NCBI GenBank assembly: GCA_002471195.1
Contig: DKPN01000053.1
Location: forward strand, 1-25,006
Source: Bacteroides sp. UBA7333
GTDB lineage: Bacteria; Bacteroidota; Bacteroidia; Bacteroidales; Bacteroidaceae
DNA: 25,006 bases
Reading direction: 5' to 3'
The translations under genes and the position numbers were made by a program. The notes under the pieces are model-generated. The model had not been told where the DNA came from. It searched no databases and was given only the letters and a program-made list of their open reading frames with translations. Of this stretch, positions 23,519 to 25,006 are shown piece by piece (the stretch's first letter is position 1; each line of letters starts with the position of its first letter).

Positions 23519-24616
23519 TTATTCCTCAACATCGAACTTATATACTGTTACTTGTTGATATTCATCATTTGGAAGTAACACTGCTGAAGGGAAATAGGGG
23601 ACATTTGGTGTATTAGGGAAACATTGTGCTTCGAAGCACAATGCGCTACGTTCAGGATAAGTAGCGCCATGAGCACCAGTAAAACCGTTCAACCAATTGC
23701 CTGTGTATAATTGTACACCCGCTTCGGTTGTATAAACTTCCATTCTACGGCCCGATTCGATATTTTTACAGCTTGCTGCAATTGTTATTGCACCCATTTC
23801 CTGCTTATTGAGTACGTAGCAATGGTCATAGCCTTTTCCGTAAATTAATTGTTGAAAATCTTCATTTATTCTTGAACCGATTGTGTGTGGTTTAAGAAAA
23901 CTCATAGGTGTTCCTTCTACAGATAAAATTTCTCCCGTCGGAATTGAAACTTCGTTAATAGGTATATAGTAATCAGCATTAATCCAAACTTCGTCATTTT
24001 CGATTGATTTTGTCGGTGTTGAAATACCTCCTAAATTAAAGAAGCAGTGATTCGTTAAATTGACAATAGTTGGTTCGGTTGTTGTTGCATTGTACTCCAT
24101 AAATAAAGAGTTTTCTTCATTATCGAGTGTATATGTCATTTCTACTGATAAGGCACCGGGAAAACCTTCTTCTCCATCTGGGGAAGTATATTTTAGTACT
24201 AAAGTTCTTTCGTCGACTTGGTTTGCCTCCCATACTCGTGCATGAAAACCTGTAGGTCCGCCATGTAATGAATTAGGGCCATTGTTGATTGTTAATTTAT
24301 ATTCTTTACCGTATAAAGTAAATTCACCATTGGCAATTCTATTTCCATAACGGCCAATAATTGTATTTAAAAATGGCTCCGGACTATTGACTACATTTTC
24401 AATTGAATCGTGACCCAATACAACATTTGCATAGTTGTTGTTTTTGTCGGGCACCATAATTGAAAGTATGGTACAACCATAGTTTGTTACTGCAACTTCC
24501 ATCCCTTTGGCATTTTTCAAAATGAAAAGGTCTGTTTGTTTACCATCTATTTCCGTTTGGAATTTTTCTCTGTTTAAACCCGATAGGTTATTTTTGAATA
24601 GTTCTGTGTTATTCAT
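23519..24616 (-). CDS. galM: Aldose 1-epimerase (mutarotase)
   Basis: GalM converts beta-D-galactose to the alpha anomer used by GalK. From ATG 24616 (MNNTELFKNN) it has 365 residues, near the family norm. Visible are NYGCTILSI (45-53), GRYGNRIANG, the substrate His118 in NSLHGG, the catalytic His190 in LTNHCFFNL and the catalytic base Glu329 in CFEAQ. No signal peptide is seen from this start, so it should act in the cytosol; an in-frame TTG at 24640 would add MQIFHKKA and would overlap the -7 box. It is first in the galM-transporter-galK operon. Confidence 0.94.
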   Translation of the reverse strand: MNNTELFKNNLSGLNREKFQTEIDGKQTDLFILKNAKGMEVAVTNYGCTILSIMVPDKNNNYANVVLGHDSIENVVNSPEPFLNTIIGRYGNRIANGEFTLYGKEYKLTINNGPNSLHGGPTGFHARVWEANQVDERTLVLKYTSPDGEEGFPGALSVEMTYTLDNEENSLFMEYNATTTEPTIVNLTNHCFFNLGGISTPTKSIENDEVWINADYYIPINEVSIPTGEILSVEGTPMSFLKPHTIGSRINEDFQQLIYGKGYDHCYVLNKQEMGAITIAASCKNIESGRRMEVYTTEAGVQLYTGNWLNGFTGAHGATYPERSALCFEAQCFPNTPNVPYFPSAVLLPNDEYQQVTVYKFDVEE

Positions 24617-24637
24617 GGCTTTTTTGTGAAATATCTG

Positions 24638-24669
24638 CAAATAAAAGGATTTTCTTTTGGACTCCCAAA
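24638..24669 (-). promoter_or_regulatory. Promoter of the galactose operon
   Basis: On the minus strand TTTG (24669-24666), a 20 bp spacer and TTTATTTG (24645-24638) approximate the -33/-7 pattern (second base of the -7 box is T). The start would be about 15 nt before ATG 24616. Confidence 0.45.
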
Positions 24670-24727
24670 TTATATATTAGAAAACTATTTTGAACAATGT
24701 AATATGTTTTTGCATTATGTATCATTA

Positions 24728-24740
24728 ACAGTGGAACTGT
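24728..24740. promoter_or_regulatory. Operator-like dyad between galM and manA
   Basis: ACAGT (24728-24732) and ACTGT (24736-24740) are exact reverse complements around 3 nt, in the divergent gap between the galactose operon and the mannose-6-P isomerase gene. Short and unproven. Confidence 0.25.
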
Positions 24741-24808
24741 ATATAAATTGAATCGTAATATTATCTTTTAAAAATATTGATATATATTTATTTTCTCCGT
24801 TTTTTTTA

Positions 24809-24816
24809 TATTTTTG
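24809..24816 (+). promoter_or_regulatory. -7 box of the mannose-6-phosphate isomerase gene
   Basis: TATTTTTG matches TAnnTTTG, with a TTTA about 19 bp upstream (24787-24790) as a poor -33. Leader of about 50 nt to ATG 24872. Confidence 0.4.
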
Positions 24817-24871
24817 TTCCATTCTATTATAATGTAGAAATATTTATTTAATCATATAAAGTTTATAGTCA

Positions 24872-25006
24872 ATGTATCCGTTAAAATTTGAACCCATCTT
24901 AAAAGAAACAATTTGGGGTGGTAATAAAATTATTCCTTTTAAGCATTTAAATTCTGAATTAAAAAATGTAGGCGAAAGCTGGGAGATATCAGGTGTTGAA
25001 AATGAT
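24872..25006 (+). CDS. manA: Type I mannose-6-phosphate isomerase, N-terminal 45 residues (3' end outside window)
   Basis: The frame from ATG 24872 reads MYPLKFEPILKETIWGGNKI and continues to VGESWEISGVEND at the window edge. This is the start of class I mannose-6-phosphate isomerases (LKFxPxxKxxIWGG ... GESWExS), zinc enzymes that convert mannose 6-phosphate to fructose 6-phosphate. The zinc ligands lie further downstream and cannot be checked. The gene is divergent from the galactose operon with 255 bp between the two start codons. Confidence 0.85.
   Translation, partial: MYPLKFEPILKETIWGGNKIIPFKHLNSELKNVGESWEISGVEND

Overview
The window looks like a chromosomal segment of a member of the Bacteroidota, most likely order Bacteroidales; I cannot name the genus. 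The evidence is an AT-rich sequence, a long PPi-dependent phosphofructokinase, FadL/OmpP1-like and porin_10-like outer membrane proteins, a patatin that runs into a POTRA-like segment, the Bacteroidales order of genes around a 2-oxoacid:ferredoxin oxidoreductase, and repeated promoters of the Bacteroidota -33/-7 type (TTG or TTTG, about 19 bp, TAnnTTTG). No tRNA, rRNA or CRISPR array was recognised.

Layout. 1-1132 (-): patatin-like phospholipase, cut by the window edge. 1133-1668: AT-rich gap with a 21-bp-period array of dyads (CTCnnnGAG) and a long perfect hairpin. 1669-3265: small accessory island holding a broken JAB/JAMM toxin-like gene with an intact promoter, an intact lipoprotein gene 7 bp behind it (candidate immunity protein), a terminator and an IS3-type transposase remnant. 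3593-5236 (+): pfp, followed by a GH25 lysozyme gene whose start codon lies just behind the pfp terminator; it converges and overlaps with prmA (-). 7140-10045 (+): two-gene envelope operon, a Trp/Gly- and Ser-rich secreted protein and a FadL-like outer membrane protein. 10139-11661 (-): guanine deaminase and a Gfo/Idh/MocA oxidoreductase. 11777-14667 (-): large porin and a solute-binding lipoprotein. 14758-17949 (-): six-gene 2-oxoacid:ferredoxin oxidoreductase operon (TPR protein, ferredoxin, alpha, a 56-residue membrane protein, beta, gamma). 18297-20740 (-): tkt-rpiB with a TAATG junction. 20961-24616 (-): galM, sugar/H+ symporter, galK. 24872-end (+): start of a type I mannose-6-phosphate isomerase, divergent from the galactose operon.

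Together most of the window is core carbon metabolism of an anaerobic saccharolytic bacterium: hexose entry (galactose uptake and phosphorylation, mannose-6-P isomerisation), PPi-linked glycolysis, non-oxidative pentose phosphate enzymes and a ferredoxin-linked 2-oxoacid oxidoreductase, mixed with envelope proteins. The accessory part is about 1.3-3.3 kb. The items that deserve most attention are the 21-bp dyad array, the decayed toxin with its retained lipoprotein partner, and the tiny membrane protein embedded between the alpha and beta genes of the oxidoreductase operon. I do not see a complete, clearly new multi-gene system.
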